The notes under the pieces were generated by a model, which was not told where the DNA came from, did no database searches, and was given only the letters and a program-made list of their open reading frames with translations. A stretch of DNA of 64,000 nt, from positions 5,952,001 through 6,016,000 of the forward strand of contig NC_067294.1 of assembly GCF_020740795.1 (NCBI RefSeq). Direction: 5' to 3'. Position 1 is the stretch's first letter; the number at the start of each line of letters is the position of its first letter. Shown here piece after piece: positions 37,801-50,067 of this stretch. Position numbers and translations under genes: made by a program. This DNA is from Apus apus. Lineage: Eukaryota; Chordata; Aves; Apodiformes; Apodidae.

Positions 37801-39531
37801 AGCTCTAGCCGTGGCACCTGTGCTCATGCCTTCTTATCACTCTGCTGCCCGGTGACAAAGGACAAGGCTGCCAAGCTGCCTCCCCCAGGGCATGCAGTAG
37901 CTCCTGGTATGCCGCCCACCCACCAGACCCAGCCTGGCACGGGCTCCACAAGGTCACCTCCAGCCTGGGACCAGCCCCAAAAGCCTCTGCAGCCCCCAGG
38001 CATGTGGCAGCACCCAGCCCCATGACATTCGCCCCAAGAATCACCCTTGGGGTTTGATGGTTCCCCCCATCCCCAGTCAACCCCAAGGGAGAATCTGCAA
38101 GGCCACCCATCAGCAGTGGGCGGGTGAAGGTCTCCCCCCAGACCTTTCAGGAGGACGTGGGCAGGAGCGGCTCGATGCCTGCCCTTAGCCCTTTTTGCCA
38201 TAAAGGGGATTTTCAGTGCTGCTTTCGGGATTAATTTGCAACTTAGTCACAGCAGCAGGGCTGTTTTATGGGGCACAAACCACAGAGAAAAGTGCTGTGA
38301 GGCTGAGCACAGCTCGAGAGCAGGCGAGGGCAGGAAGGGAGGTGTCTGTGGGCAGAGGACTCTGACTTAAATTTCCGCATTTCGATAAACGTGCGGCTCT
38401 CAACACCTGGGGCCTCAGGGCTGCTATTTCTCCCTGTGCCATGCTCCCTTCTTGTGAGCTCTTAAGAGTCACAAACCAGCCCACAACTGTCTCATCTTAT
38501 GACATGGAGAAGAGTGTTGGGTTTTTCTGTTTGTTTGTTTTTGTTTGGTTTTCTTTGGTGTTTTGGTTTTGGTTGTTTTTTTTTTCCATGAGATGGAAAA
38601 GCAGCCAAGACTGCAAGTGCTGTAAATAAAGGCACTTGCTGGCTCCGGGGCCCTGCAAACTCCACGCCTGCTCCCCCCACACATCCCAGCAAGGTCCCAG
38701 GCCGCCGAGCTCTCACAGCTGCCTCTGAGAAGGGCCACCCGTGCACGGCGGTAGCGCGGGGCCCTTCCGACCTCCCTCCTGCCCCTGCCACCCTCAAGGC
38801 ACCAGCACCACGGGTACCCACAGCACGATTAACCTCACAAACAATTCCCGAGGCCATTGGTGGGACTCTGGGGCAGCATGAGTACAGCAAAAAGTAATGA
38901 TAATTAGCAGCTGATAATTTCTAGACCTCAATTTGCAGAAAAGCTCTTCAGTGCAGAGCAACGCACCGAGAGCTGCTGGGCACTCGGGGCATCCCCCCGC
39001 ACAAGTGCCACCTTCGGCACAAGGGGGAACACAACTTTTGGGATGAGGGAGGATGATGTGAGAGGATGGAGGAGTTCTGGCTGGAGGAACCCATCCCTGT
39101 CCTGTATGGGACCTGCATTTCCAACCGGCACTGCCACCCCACATGCTGGGGTACGGGCTTCCCCGTGATGTGGGGGAGAGCCCGGAGGTCCAGCTGGGCA
39201 GGTGGCTACCAGCTCTGCTGTGCCGGGTGCCAGCTCCTCTGCCACGATGTTGGTGAAGTCCCCCACAGTCGGGGACAGCCACACTACCCCCCGGGGCAGG
39301 GGGGGAGCAACACCGGGTGCCCTCAGCACACCTCCTCCCCCAGGGCTCCACACAGACCCCAGCCCTACGCGAACCCCAGCTCCATGCGAGTCCCAACAAC
39401 AGACGAACCCAGATCTCACGCGAACCCCGACCCCACACCAAGCCCAGCCCCGGCCCAGCCCCGCAAGCCCCCGCAGCCGGTACCTTGCCGCCGGCGGGGC
39501 AGCAGCGCAGGGCGCTGCCGGTGCAGCCCAT
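31874..39531 (-). CDS. CCDC69: Coiled-coil domain containing 69, complete coding region (9 coding exons, 303 aa)
   Basis: CCDC69 is a coiled-coil protein linked in mammals to the central spindle in cell division. Exons in transcript order are 39531-39484, 34557-34488, 34002-33845, 33590-33515, 33329-33259, 33036-32935, 32781-32662, 32283-32186 and 32042-31874. They sum to 912 nt, and human CCDC69 is 296 aa. The N-terminus is MGCTGSALRCCPAGGK, so Gly2/Cys3 is a likely myristoylation/palmitoylation signal, as in the human MGC start. Conserved blocks are MKRVEESLLS, YKKHIQ, FWEQELESLHFVIEMKNE and TLQQENEDL, with the C-terminus ELLYRVL followed by EVSLIAT. Most of residues 20-290 has the charged, heptad-like composition of a coiled coil. 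The N-terminal third is less like the human protein than the rest. The first intron (4.9 kb) makes up most of the gene. GM2A lies head-to-head about 5 kb away. Confidence 0.95.
32467..32600 (-). mobile_element. CR1 3'-end fragment in a CCDC69 intron
   Basis: The minus strand carries the CR1 3' terminus, seen on the plus strand as TAGAATCACA followed by GAAGAGACC and AGATCATCTAGTTCCAAC. It is about 130 bases long and is 5'-truncated. Confidence 0.88.
34217..34335. repeat. 17-bp minisatellite in a CCDC69 intron
   Basis: Six to seven diverged head-to-tail copies of a 17-bp unit close to ATGCCATCATCCCTGAG lie in the intron between the second and third coding exons. The copies differ at several positions, so the array is older than the one at 31,737. 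Confidence 0.9.
34558..39483 (-). other. CCDC69: CCDC69 first intron
   Basis: The 4.9-kb intron holds a 15-base C homopolymer near 35,576-35,590, a GC-rich patch around 35,500-35,870, and a T-rich run at 38,518-38,586 that reads as an A-rich tail on the minus strand. No embedded gene was recognised. Confidence 0.8.
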
Positions 39532-39920
39532 GGAGCCGCGGCCGGGAGCCCGCTCAGCCGCGGAGCGCGGGGCTCTGCATCCCCCGGAGAGCGGCTTCCG
39601 ACGGGACGGGACGGGACGAGTCGCCCCAGCTGGGGCTGGCAGGCAGAAAAAAAAAAATAAATTTAAAAATAAATAATAAAAAAGTCCCCGCAGCTGCTCG
39701 CAGGCTGCGCCGGGAGAGGGTGCTCTGCACCCCCGAGCCGCCGGCAGGGCCCCCCGCCGCAGCCTGCCCGCCCCCGGGGCTGGCCCTGGACGCCCGGCGG
39801 GGGTGCTCCGGCCCTGGGGCCCCTCCGCCCCGGGATGTCCCCGCCCTGGCATCAGGAGGCTTTGTCCCAAGCAGGGTAGTGGAAACGCTCGCCGCGGGAC
39901 TGCTCTGTCCCCGGGATCCC
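39420..39920 (-). promoter_or_regulatory. CCDC69: CpG-island promoter of CCDC69
   Basis: A dense CpG block surrounds the first coding exon (39,484-39,531) and extends upstream to about 39,920. No TATA box was seen. The start site should lie a short way upstream of 39,531. Confidence 0.7.
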
Positions 39921-39999
39921 CTGCCCTGAGGATGCTCCGTGCTGGGTGGGAGGAAAAGGGGGCAAGACCCCTGCACAGGGTGTGCTCCGAATTGAGCAA

Positions 40000-42900
40000 G
40001 GGGAGCAGGACCCTTGCACCGGGACTGTGGCCCAGCCAGAGAAGGGCTGGCTTAGGGGGCTTGCTCTGGTTGAACTTACTTCAGCTTCCTGGGAGAACGG
40101 GTGTGAGAGGCAAAGTCGGGATCCATCCTGGCTGTTGCCTTCACCCCATGAAGATTCAGCATGTGCTCGGGTAGTTGTGGAAAGGTGGTGGGGTTTGGGG
40201 TGTTTCTTCTGGCAGGAGCTCTGGGGTTAGCTGGCTGGAAGTGGCTTTCAGTGTGGTCCATACTGCCTGTGGGACTGCATCCTGGCAACCCCCCTCTTGA
40301 GCATCCCAAACACCCCAAACGCTGGGCCTGGAACCAGGGTGCTCTTTTCTGGGAGGAAATCCTGCACTTTGGAAGTGGGTTCTGAAGAGTTAGGGGAACA
40401 CATGGATTTGAAAGTGACCTGTCTAAAAATTAATGGGAGGAAAGGCAGGTTCCCCCAGATGTTTTGGTTTTGATGTTGTTGTTTTTTTAAATGCTGTGAA
40501 AAAAGCAGACATTTCTAAATGAACACACATTCTGACCTGAAAAATGAATCATTGCCACCCAGCACTGCTGAAATAGGAGTGTTTCAACCTGGTCACGAGG
40601 CTGTGCCCATATGGAAACAGTGCCAGTTTTTGTCAACAAGTTTCTATTCTAACTTTTCCAAATATCCCCTGGGAGAAGTCCAAGCAGCCCGTGGCTCGGG
40701 GCTGCCAGCACCCTGGTGTTCTGCTGCCCCTCTGGCACTGCTCTGCACCTGCAGAGGTGCTTGTCGCCTCCTCACCTGTGGCTCCGAGGTGTTTTTTCTG
40801 CCATGGTAACTTTGGTAACAGGGAAATTGTGAAACACCACTTGGATAGGAGGGTGGGGAAGGTGAGGGGCAAGCCCACAGCTGCCTCAAGGCTCCCAGGG
40901 ACTGGTGGGACTAGTTGTCCTCTTGGGTAGGTGCTGCATAACCTGGGTGATATTTCATGAGTCACAGCAGCTTCTCACTGCTCAGAAACCACTGAGAGCG
41001 TCTCTGCTCTTATCTCCCCCAGCACTTCATACATGGGGCAAGTCTCCTTCCCTACCTGAGAGTACTTATTTGGGCTGAGGAGATCCTTTGCAGGATAAAA
41101 TGCTGTGCAAGGTGCTGCTCTCCACCCTCCTCAGCCCAGGGTTAATTAAAAATCCTGGTCCAGATTTTGGAGACTGAAGGCTTTACAGGGGCAAGCACAA
41201 ATGCACACATGTATTTCCGGGCTGAATTTGCATCGCTGGGGCCATGGCTGAGAACAGAAACAACTGTGTGGGCAGCTGACGAGGAGCCAGTCCAGCTGCC
41301 ATCATGTCTTGCTGGTGCATGAAGCTCCAGCAGTTTGTACATGGGCTCGTGGTCATTTCTGGTTTCAGTGGGGGTGCCTGTGTGCCTCAAAGCAGGGTTC
41401 TGGGTAAGGTTTCTCTGAGCAGGGAGAAAAAACAGAGGATTTGGTCACCTCAGGCTGAGGCATCATGGCAGATGCTGTGGGCTCGTGCTGGCTATGACAG
41501 CTACAAGGCTGAACTTCCATAAATCATGATTTTTGGAGAAGGGGCCACACCAGATCACGTTACATCCTTCTGCCCACAGGCACATCTGTGAGGTTGCTTG
41601 CTGGAGGCCCTGCCTGTGCTGCCCCAAAGATCTCTTATTTTAGCTTCATTTTAGCAATTTTTCAGTTTCTCCAATCTTTCCTGTGTGGGCTGCATGGGAT
41701 GGTTCCCAGCTGGAGAGATCTCCCATCTCAGCCCTGCTTCATCTTCTTCTGCCCCAATACACTGTGCCCTTTGCAGGGCAGCACAGCCATGAACTTTCCT
41801 GTCCAGCCACTTTTGAGCAAAACAAGGACTTCCCATGGCATTGTAGGAGTGGGATCCATAGCTACAACAGCTCATCCCCTCTTCCTACCCAAGAGAGCCT
41901 GTGGACCCAGGGAGCACATGGTGCTGGGGCTGCTGGAGGCTGCTTGCAGGGGGCTTGAGATGACAGGGACAGTGGCTGCCAGGACATTTCTGCCCATGCA
42001 AAAACAGCAACGAGGAGGTGCTGTGTGGCAGACCCACCTGGGGCAGCTTCAGCTTCTTTTGAAGTCTGCCCTGATGTCTTTTTCAGCATTATCATTAGCT
42101 CTCCCCAAGAACAATGGTGGCTGGAGGAGTCTCAAGGCTTTTGCCTGGAAAAACGGGTCTAGGAGGGTTTATCTCCTGCTCAGCTGAATTGCCGTAAATG
42201 GGATAACAGCTGGCTTGAACGTGGAGTTAATTTGTACCAATGGTCATTTAAAGTGTTTGCCAAAGCTTATGGATAAGAGAAGTATTTATGCAAGCTGTTA
42301 AAATGTCTTGACTCTCTCCAGTTCCAGCTGGTAAGGACTGGGCAGGACGGGGTGGGTACAAGGCAGTGTTTGTGGGATTTCCATCTGGGACCTGGCCTTG
42401 CATGGTCTGTGTGCAGGGTGGTTCTGTGAGATGGAGTCATTAATATTTAATTGATTATTTTATTTTTTCAGAAACCCAGGCTGGAAAAAAAAAAGGGGGG
42501 GGTGGGAGGGGTGGGGGAGAGAAGATTTTGCTGGAAGGTTTTTGGGTGATGCACTGACCTGTGGCAATGCCCAGCAGGTCCTGGCAGAGCTGGTGGCATG
42601 TGCAGTGGAGAGAGGTTGGTCTGTGGTTGCACCCCTCTGTCCCACACATCATTTATGATCTGTTTGTTGTTGTAAACAAGAGCTAACAATGTCAGTAATG
42701 CTGTCACCCATCTTGCTGGCTGCTCGTCTTCAATGCAAATTGAAAATGTTTAGCCTGATCTGCTGAGATCTCGTGACTCGACCTTTGCATGTCTGAGATA
42801 GCTCAGAAAACTTTGAACTGCAGAGGATCTTGCAAGTGTTGGAGCCCAGAAAAAGGTTGCAGACTCCTTTGGTAGGGATTTAGGTCACACGTGTGTCTGT

Positions 42901-44290
42901 CTTGAAGCAGAGCAGCGATTTCAAGACATTTCTGCCCCTACCCGTGTTTCTCCAAGCAAAAAGATGTGGATTAACCTGTCCTTACAGTCCTTTATTCTTT
43001 TTTTTTTTTTTTTCCATGGTGAAATGGAGGGGGGAAGGACGGGAATGGGAGAGTGAAACCTTCACCCACACGGGTTGTGAGAAGCAGGAAAGCACGTGGC
43101 ACTGGAGTCTTGAGGTGAGGGGCTCTGCTCCTGTTCTGCCCCCAGACATGATGCTCCAGCCTTTCCCCATGTATCCCCATCCTCATGCCCTGGCTGGTCC
43201 AAAGCCTCAAAGTGAAAACTAATCCCAGGGGATAACTTTCTACTCCACTCCTGGGCGGGAGGAACAGGGCTATTTATTCCTCACCCTTGAGCCTTCGCGG
43301 GGGATCAGTGACGCAGTTGTCACTGCCGGGGTGGGCAGCAGATCCATCAGGGCCCTGCTCCCGTGTCCTGCCTGCTCCCCTGCCCTGCTTTGCACGCTCC
43401 CGACCGGCCTCGCTGCTAAATAAGGACGGAAGGCTAAAAATAGAGCTGAGGCAGGGGTTTGGACAAGCTGGGCAACCCTTCCCAGGGCCAGGAGTGAAAC
43501 GGGGAGGCCAGCTAGTGTTGGTGTGGGAGTGAGAGCTGAGCTGCCTGTGGGGAAGGGTCTAACTGTGCTCAGTGGGGTGGGGGGAAGGACTGAGACCTGA
43601 CACACTCATGTCCTGTGTGTTCAGTCGGCTCAGTCCCTTCCAGCTTTTCTCAGGGCAAAAACATCTGTTCACCAAAATACAGGGGAAAACCCACGTTTCT
43701 GTGCCATCCACGATGGTGGGATATTGTGGGGGCATTCCAGCATGGCAGGGGGGCTTGGGGCAGCTCTGGCTGGAAAACAGGCACCCAGAGGGGGAAGGGT
43801 GGAAGAGGGGGGTGTTAAATCTAAAATGGTGGGTAGGTGGGTGGTGGGTAGTGGGGTGGGGGCAGTGGCAAACAGCCCAGTGGGGGGGGGGGTACAGCCC
43901 GACAGCTGGGTGCCCCCATTCCCCCGGCAGCACACACGGCATCGGGTTCAGGGTCTCAAATTCTCTCTCCTGAGCTCAGGGGAGGGGGGCACAGGGGTCC
44001 TGCCCGGGGTGGGCACCGACCCTTTGCGTGCCCGTGGGTCTCGGCCAGCCAGAGTGGGGTGCGAGGAGGGACACAGCCGCGGGTGGGGGGACGTGGTGTG
44101 GTCTCACCCACCCAGCTGGGCAGTGTGGGTGCCTTGGCGCGGTGGGAGTACCTCGGCATGCCGCCTGCCACCGCTTCCCCCCGCGTCCTGCTCCCTGGGC
44201 GCTTGGGAAGGCGCAGCTTCCCGTCCCAGCATCCCTGAGATTCCAGTCCTGCTCTTGACACCAAAACCAGACAGAGGGGAAGGGAACCAA
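40000..44290. other. Intergenic region between divergent CCDC69 and GM2A
   Basis: No coding exon was recognised. The region holds homopolymer runs (A then G at 42,486-42,500; T at about 42,998-43,013), a GT-rich stretch at 43,810-43,870, and a perfect MEF2 consensus CTAAAAATAG at 43,434-43,443. Confidence 0.6.
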
Positions 44291-44309
44291 AAAAAAAAAA
44301 AAAAAAAAA
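44290..44309. repeat. 20-base A homopolymer
   Basis: A run of about twenty A residues lies some 245 bases upstream of the GM2A start codon, at the edge of its CpG island. It is likely to be length-polymorphic and hard to sequence accurately. Confidence 0.9.
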
Positions 44310-44760
44310 GAGGGAGGGAAGATCTGAGCGCAAACAGGGGAGGGAGGGGGCGGGAGGAGGGCCGGGCTGGCAGGGGCAGTCCCACCGCGCCGGCCGCCCC
44401 AGACTCACCGCCCCGTCCCGGTGGGAAGCGCGGCTCGGGAATCCCGGCTCGCGAAGCTGCCTCGCTGCCTCCCGCCGGCCTCGCCTCTCGGTGTTCTCGC
44501 CCCGGCGCGTTTCCCGGCTCTGTCCCGCTCCTGCCCGGCTGCCGGAGGAGGGATGCTGGGAGCGGGGCTGGCGCTGGCGCTCTGCGCCCTGCAGCTGCTC
44601 CCGCCAGCGCTCGGGGGGGCCCGGCCGCGGGTGCTGGTGGAGCGGAGCGGTGTCCGCAGGCTGGGCAAGGTGAGACCCCCGAGCCCTGCACCCCACCCTC
44701 TTTGGGCTGGGGAGGGGGCTGGGGAGGGGGCTGGGGACTCGGCGGGGGGGGGGGGAGCAG
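44310..44760 (+). promoter_or_regulatory. GM2A: CpG-island promoter of GM2A
   Basis: CpG-dense sequence covers the region upstream of and across the first exon. No TATA box or CACGTG core was seen in the 250 bases before the ATG. Confidence 0.65.
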
Positions 44761-47700
44761 CCCGAGCGGTGCAGGGGGGTAAGGAAGCTTCCGTGATCCT
44801 ACTGGGTTTTGCAAAAGGTCGGAAGCGTTTTCTGTCCCTGAAGGAGGGGTGCAAGGGCTGATTTCTGGGCGCAGGTGTAAGCTGGGTGGCAGTGGGGTCC
44901 CCATAGTCCTGGCCGCCGTGGGGAGCAGCGCTGCAGGCTCGGGTCCGGCAGCGGATTTCGGTTTTAACAGTTTTAGTTCAAGCAGCCCAACGGCCTCGCT
45001 GCCCTCCGCTGAGCTTCCCCTGCGGCCTCCCGGCGCCTCGGCTGGCATTCCTGCGTTCGAGAGCAGCTCTGCTCTGGAGACAGGCTGGGAGAGTTGGGGT
45101 GTTCAGCCAGGAGAAGAGAAGGCTCCAGGGAGACCTTAGAGCACCTTCCAGTGCCTGGAGGGGCTCCAGGAAAGCTGGGGAGGGCTTGGGACAAGGGCAT
45201 AGAGTGATGGGATGAGGGGGAATGGTTTTAATCTGAAAGAGTGTAGATCTAGATTGGATATTCTGAAGAAATCCTCTCCTAAGAGGGTGGTGAGACCCTG
45301 GCCCAGGTTGCCCAGGGAAGTTGTAGGTGCCTCCTCCCTGGAAGTGTTGGCCGGGTTGGATGGGGCTTGCAGCAATCTGGTCTAGTGGGAGGTGTCCCTG
45401 CCGATGCAGGGGGTTTGGAACTAGATGATCTTTAAGGACCCTTCCAACCCAAACTCTTTTGTGATTCTATGATATTCCAGCTCACCAGCTCAGGCTGCTG
45501 CCTCCGCATTCCCACACAGCCCTGGGCTGGGCTCATCAACGATCACTGATTAAGATACAACTGATTCAGATGCATGACTCTCACGTGGTGTGGAGGGGAA
45601 TATATTTATTTTCCAGGAACACTGATGTACCCCCAGGGAAGGGGGAGCCGGTTTTAGGAAGGCTGCAGGGGGCTGTCTGTGGCACAGCAACACGCTCCCA
45701 CACCCCGATGTTTAGGTCCACAGAGTCTGTTTGCCTGCAGACCCCTGGGGTGAGGGGCTCTTAGCTCTTGCTAAACTTAGGGGTGCAGCCTGCCCTGGCT
45801 TGCCCTGAGCCCCGTGTCCTGCCCTGCGCCCCGGAGCTGCTCCGGGCTGGCGAGCAGGATGTTGGGATGGGATCCTCTCCTGCGTGGGCAGGGCTGCCTG
45901 CTGGGGCTGCCGGCTGGCACCAGGTAATTCAGCCTCCACCGGTTCTGTGGCTGCTGAGCAGGCAGGGAGAGCCCTGTGCCCCTGGCGTGGGGACACAGGC
46001 TGCCCCAGCCGAACCTGCTCGGGGTGACACAGCCCAGGCATCTTCCTGCCTTCCCTCTGGGAAAGGGTCTGCAATTAGGCTGAAGTCTGCTCGGGATGGA
46101 GCTGGGGTTGGGCTTGCAGCAGGCTTGGGGGTGGGGCTGTTGCAGGTGACTGCTGCCATCCCCCTGCCTTTGAACTTGGGGTGTGGGAGCAATGTGCTCC
46201 AGCACTGTGGCCAGCCCGTGGCTTTGCCAGGGGTGGCTGGAGAGGGTGGTGGGACTTGAAGGGCACAGGGGAGATGTCCCAGCACGACTCTCAGCCCTGC
46301 GGGGACGTGGCTTAGTGGTGGACTTGGCAGTGCTGGGTTAACAGTTGGACTTGACGATCTTGAAGGTCTTTTCCAACCAGAATCATTCTGTGATTCTATG
46401 ACACACGAGCAATGTCCCCCTGTCTGGGCAACATCCTCTGCATGTGGATTTTCATTATCCCATGGGACAATGCAGCTTCCCCAGCTTGTTTGGACTGAAC
46501 AAGCTCAAGATCAGGCCCTTGGGATACATCAGCCAGAAGATGGGCTTGGCTCATCCACCCCTCAAGCATCAGAGGTGGAAATGTTAAACTGTGTTCAAAA
46601 TGCAGCAGATGTGATTCCTGCTCCTGTGTGGGACCAGGTTGCTGGACCCAGCAGATGAGGGCTTGCAGTGGCCAGGCTGCTCCTGGCTAAGATGGGAGGG
46701 CTAAGCTGGCCCCACAGCCTGCCCAGGGCACAGCATCCCCCTGGCCACTGCAGCCACTGCAGCCCTGCCCTGATCCCTGCTTGCTCTCTTGCCTTCTCTC
46801 TCGCACACCTTGCTGGGTGCTGGCATGAGGGATGCTTCTTGCCTGGTTCATGTGCAAAGTGTTCGGAGGCTGAGCTGAGGCAAGGTTGGAAATTGCTTCC
46901 TGGGAACCCTCTTTGAGTGTTGTAAAGTCCCTGCAGGGGAGCTGGACGGAGAGTTTGTGCAATGCCCTCATGCTGGGGGTGTGAGAAATGCAGAGGGAGA
47001 TTTTTTTTGGCATTTGAACAGGGGCTGAAGGTCATTTTCTGGCTGTGTTTGTGAGATGTTTGGGGAAGGTCAGAGATCCAGCACTGGGGAAACTGTCCCT
47101 TTGTCCCTTGGTGCTGCAGGTTGGTGGCTTTGCCTGGGAGAACTGTGGTGATGGGAGGAACCCAGTGGTCCTACAGAGCCTTTCCGTGGCACCCGACCCC
47201 ATCAGCATCCCAGGGAGCCTGCGCGTCAGCGCGGCCGCCAGCAGCAGCAAGACCATGGCCTCCCCTCTGAAGGTACGTGCTGGAGATGCCTCTGTGGGAT
47301 GAGGGAGGGCAAAGCTTCCTGAAACCACTGGGAAATGCCCAGCAGTGGAAACGGGAAGGAGCAGCCCTTGGGTGAACGAGGCACTAAGTGGTGTAGGGCT
47401 GAGCACATTGGGCTCTGTGAGCCACAACAGCGTGATGGGCACAGGGAGACCCGCAGTGGGAGCAGACAGCCCGGTGGGAAGCTCCCAGCCTTGTCCCAGT
47501 GGGAGAAATCACCTGAGCTGTGGCGTGTCCTGGGGATTTAATGACTTGGAGGGAAATGAAACCTCAGGTGCCCTGGGTGCTCCTGACAGTGCTGCACTGG
47601 TTTTTCAGCAGCCAGACCCAGCTGTTCCCTCTGGGAACATGCCACGGCACTGCTGTGGGAGACCTTTTTGGGGACTTCATGGAATGAGGCTGAACGTGTC

Positions 47701-48533
47701 TTTCTGCCCAAGGTACATGGGCTGCGTTGAGCAATGCCACGGAGCCTGTTTGAGGCTGTGGGGAGTGTGCTGGGGGAACACAGAGGCAAGAGCTGTGGGA
47801 TGGGAGCTGCCAGTTGGATTTGGGACAGGATACCAAGGAGAGAGGATGGAGCAAGTGTGGGATTGCTGGGAAGTGTTTGCTTGAGGGGCCAAGCTGAGTT
47901 TAGAGGAAGAGAAACCTGCAGCAGGGAGGAATTGAAAGCAGGAGGGGGAGGCTGGAGGGGGTGCGGTGGCCCCAGGGACACCCCAAAGAATTGCATGAGC
48001 AGGAGCTGAGGGAGATGTTGGGTGGGAGGGTTGTTAGACAGGCTGGAGGAGCCATGGGTGGCCACGTCTGGACTGGCGTTGAACACCTTCCCTCCAGGTG
48101 GTGACAGTGGTGGAGAAGGCGCTGGGTGAACTCTGGATCCAGCTGCCCTGCATCGACCAGCTGGGCAGCTGCACCTACAACGACATCTGTGCTGTCCTTG
48201 ACAACCTCATCCCACCTGGCACCACCTGTCCAGAGCCTCTGCTCACCTACGGCATCCCCTGCCACTGCCCCTTCAAAGCGGTACGCCCGAACCCCCATGC
48301 TGGGTCCCACTGTGCCCTCCTGTGCCGACCTGGGGGGTCTGGCTGATGTCATCCCTACATGTCCCCTCTCTCTACAGGGCTCCTACTCCCTGCCAGCCAG
48401 TGACTTCCTCCTTCCTGATGTGGAGCTGCCTTCCTGGATGACCAATGGCAACTACCGGGTCCGTGTGGAGGTCAGCAACGGCGGGCAGGAGCTCGCCTGT
48501 GTCAAGCTGGCCTTCTCCCTGCAGTCCCACTGA
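44553..48533 (+). CDS. GM2A: GM2 ganglioside activator, complete (4 exons, 202 aa)
   Basis: GM2A is the lysosomal lipid-binding cofactor that lifts GM2 ganglioside out of membranes and presents it to beta-hexosaminidase A. Exons are 44553-44669, 47120-47272, 48098-48280 and 48378-48533, all in phase 0. Residues 1 to about 22 form a signal peptide, and the rest is an ML/MD-2-related lipid-recognition domain. The eight mature cysteines fall at 48, 108, 115, 121, 134, 145, 147 and 192. Each is exactly nine positions after the human cysteines, so the four human disulfides (48-192, 108-115, 121-147, 134-145 here) are all kept. Family blocks include the IPCHCPFK segment, SYSLP, and PDVELPSW followed by GNYR. 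The human N-glycosylation site (N63) is replaced by Ser72-Leu-Arg, and the whole protein has no N-X-S/T sequon. Exon 1 is followed by a 2.4-kb intron with two CR1 fragments. Confidence 0.96.
45066..45474 (+). mobile_element. CR1 LINE 3' portion in GM2A intron 1
   Basis: About 400 bases of CR1 in sense orientation run from the CTGGGAGAGTTGGGGTGTTC segment through GAAATCCTCTCC and GGTGGTGAGACCCTGGC to the terminal GTGATTCTATGAT. The copy is 5'-truncated and its reading frame is decayed. Confidence 0.93.
46300..46402 (+). mobile_element. CR1 3'-terminal fragment in GM2A intron 1
   Basis: A 100-base CR1 tail in sense orientation contains GACTTGACGATCTTGAAGG and ends TGTGATTCTATGA. It is an independent insertion 0.8 kb downstream of the larger copy. 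Confidence 0.9.
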
Positions 48534-49920
48534 GGGGCAGGGGACCATCCCTCCTCTCCCCACCACCTTGGTCCCCTGTCCCATCCTGTCCCATTGCACC
48601 CCATCTTGTCCCACTCCGTCCCTGTGAGGTGCATCACTCCCTCTGCCAGGAGGAGGCAGCCCCCAAACCCCTGCTCAGTGACCCCCTCCCCTGCTACACA
48701 CAGAAGGGCCTCAGGCTGTCCCACTGTCCCCAAGCCCATCATCAGGGTGTCCCCTGCTCTGGACTGGGTGGCCATGGAGATAATCCCAGCCTTTCAGCAC
48801 TAAAGTACCTAGTTTCTCTCTTTTTTTTTTTTCTTAATCCCATCTAGGGAATTTTAGGCAAAAACATTCCAGGGAAAAGCAATATTTCTTGGAGCAGTCC
48901 ATGGGGGGGAAGGAGCATTTGGGAGTGCTGGGGGCAGGCTGGAGGGATGCAGGATTAGCTCTGGAGGGTGTCCTAGCTTGCCCCACCGGCTCTCCGGCTG
49001 GAGCGTGGGGCTGTTTTGCAGAAGTGTCCCCAAAGTGGCCACAAAAAACCTGTTCCCATCATAGCAGCCCTGGCTCTGCCTTTGGTACATTCCTGTGTGT
49101 AGGACCAGGCTGGTGACATGAGGCACTGGTGAAGTCACCTCCCCATGTCCCTCCTGGGACAATCGTCACAACAGGACTGAAACTGCCCAAACCCCTAGTG
49201 GATGTTCACACTCATGAGGGACCAAGTGGCCGGTGGTGACAGGAGAGGTGGCTGGACACTGGCTTTGCTTGCTCCAGGGGGACACACAGCTGTGACAGGC
49301 AGCTAGGGCACAGCCTGACTGAGGACAAGTTCCATCATCTCATTTTGCCTCTGGGACTGAGCCAAGGTAGGACACTGCACTGGGACCATCCTTCCTATGC
49401 ACTGGCAGAGGCACCTTGGCCACATGGAGCAACATCCTGGACATGGGATGGACTGGGAGATGACCATCAAGACCAACAGCCCGGGGCTCATTTGGGGGCC
49501 TGTTTCCTGGTCATGGCTGGAGGTAGAGGCGTGGGCAGGTAGCATCTTTCCTACCTGTGGCTACGGGCATCACCCACCTGTGCCAGGCCCTGGCAGGGCA
49601 GAGGTGCAGGTGACACTCCAGCCACCTGCATCCCTCGTTGATGCTCACAGTATTGACCCCCTCTGTAGGCCTGGTCTTCCTCCAAGCACTTTGAATGCCT
49701 TAACTACTGCTGGGCTGCCCTGGTGGGAGGTCCTCTGCCACGCGTATGTGCTCCCACCACCTTTCTGTGCCCTTGACTTGCTCTGTCTCATCCTGTTGCT
49801 GGGTTTGACCTGGGTTCATGTTGCCTGGAGAAGCTCTAACCCCCTCTCCTGTCTCCCCACTGCTGCATAGTGCCCGTGCCAAGGTGACATCCTCCTTTTG
49901 GGCAGATACTGCAGGGTCTT

Positions 49921-49926
49921 AATAAA
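49921..49926 (+). terminator. GM2A: GM2A poly(A) signal AATAAA
   Basis: The first AATAAA on the plus strand after the GM2A stop is followed by a T-rich element, implying a 3' UTR of about 1.4 kb (48,534 to about 49,945). No other gene was seen in this UTR. Confidence 0.7.
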
Positions 49927-50067
49927 ACTTTTTACCAGAAAGTGGATCTGGTTCCTCTTGGTGCTTGGGGTGACCTGGGGGTGACATTTGTTTATCTTGA
50001 AATAGGATGTGGTTTAGAGCTGGTGGAAGTGAAAGTGGTGGTGGGGCTGGGGTGGGGGTAGCAGTGG

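Noticed and set aside
38794-39999. 401-codon open frame on the minus strand
   Set aside because: It overlaps the CCDC69 first exon and CpG island in another frame, has Arg/Gly/Pro/Ala composition typical of GC-rich non-coding sequence, and matches no family I know.
43724-45048. Long open frames on both strands around GM2A exon 1 (352 and 314 codons)
   Set aside because: They are products of GC-rich, stop-poor sequence and cross the true GM2A exon out of frame.
45580-45587. TCACGTGG as a CLEAR site for GM2A
   Set aside because: It is an imperfect match 1 kb inside the first intron, so chance is as likely as function.
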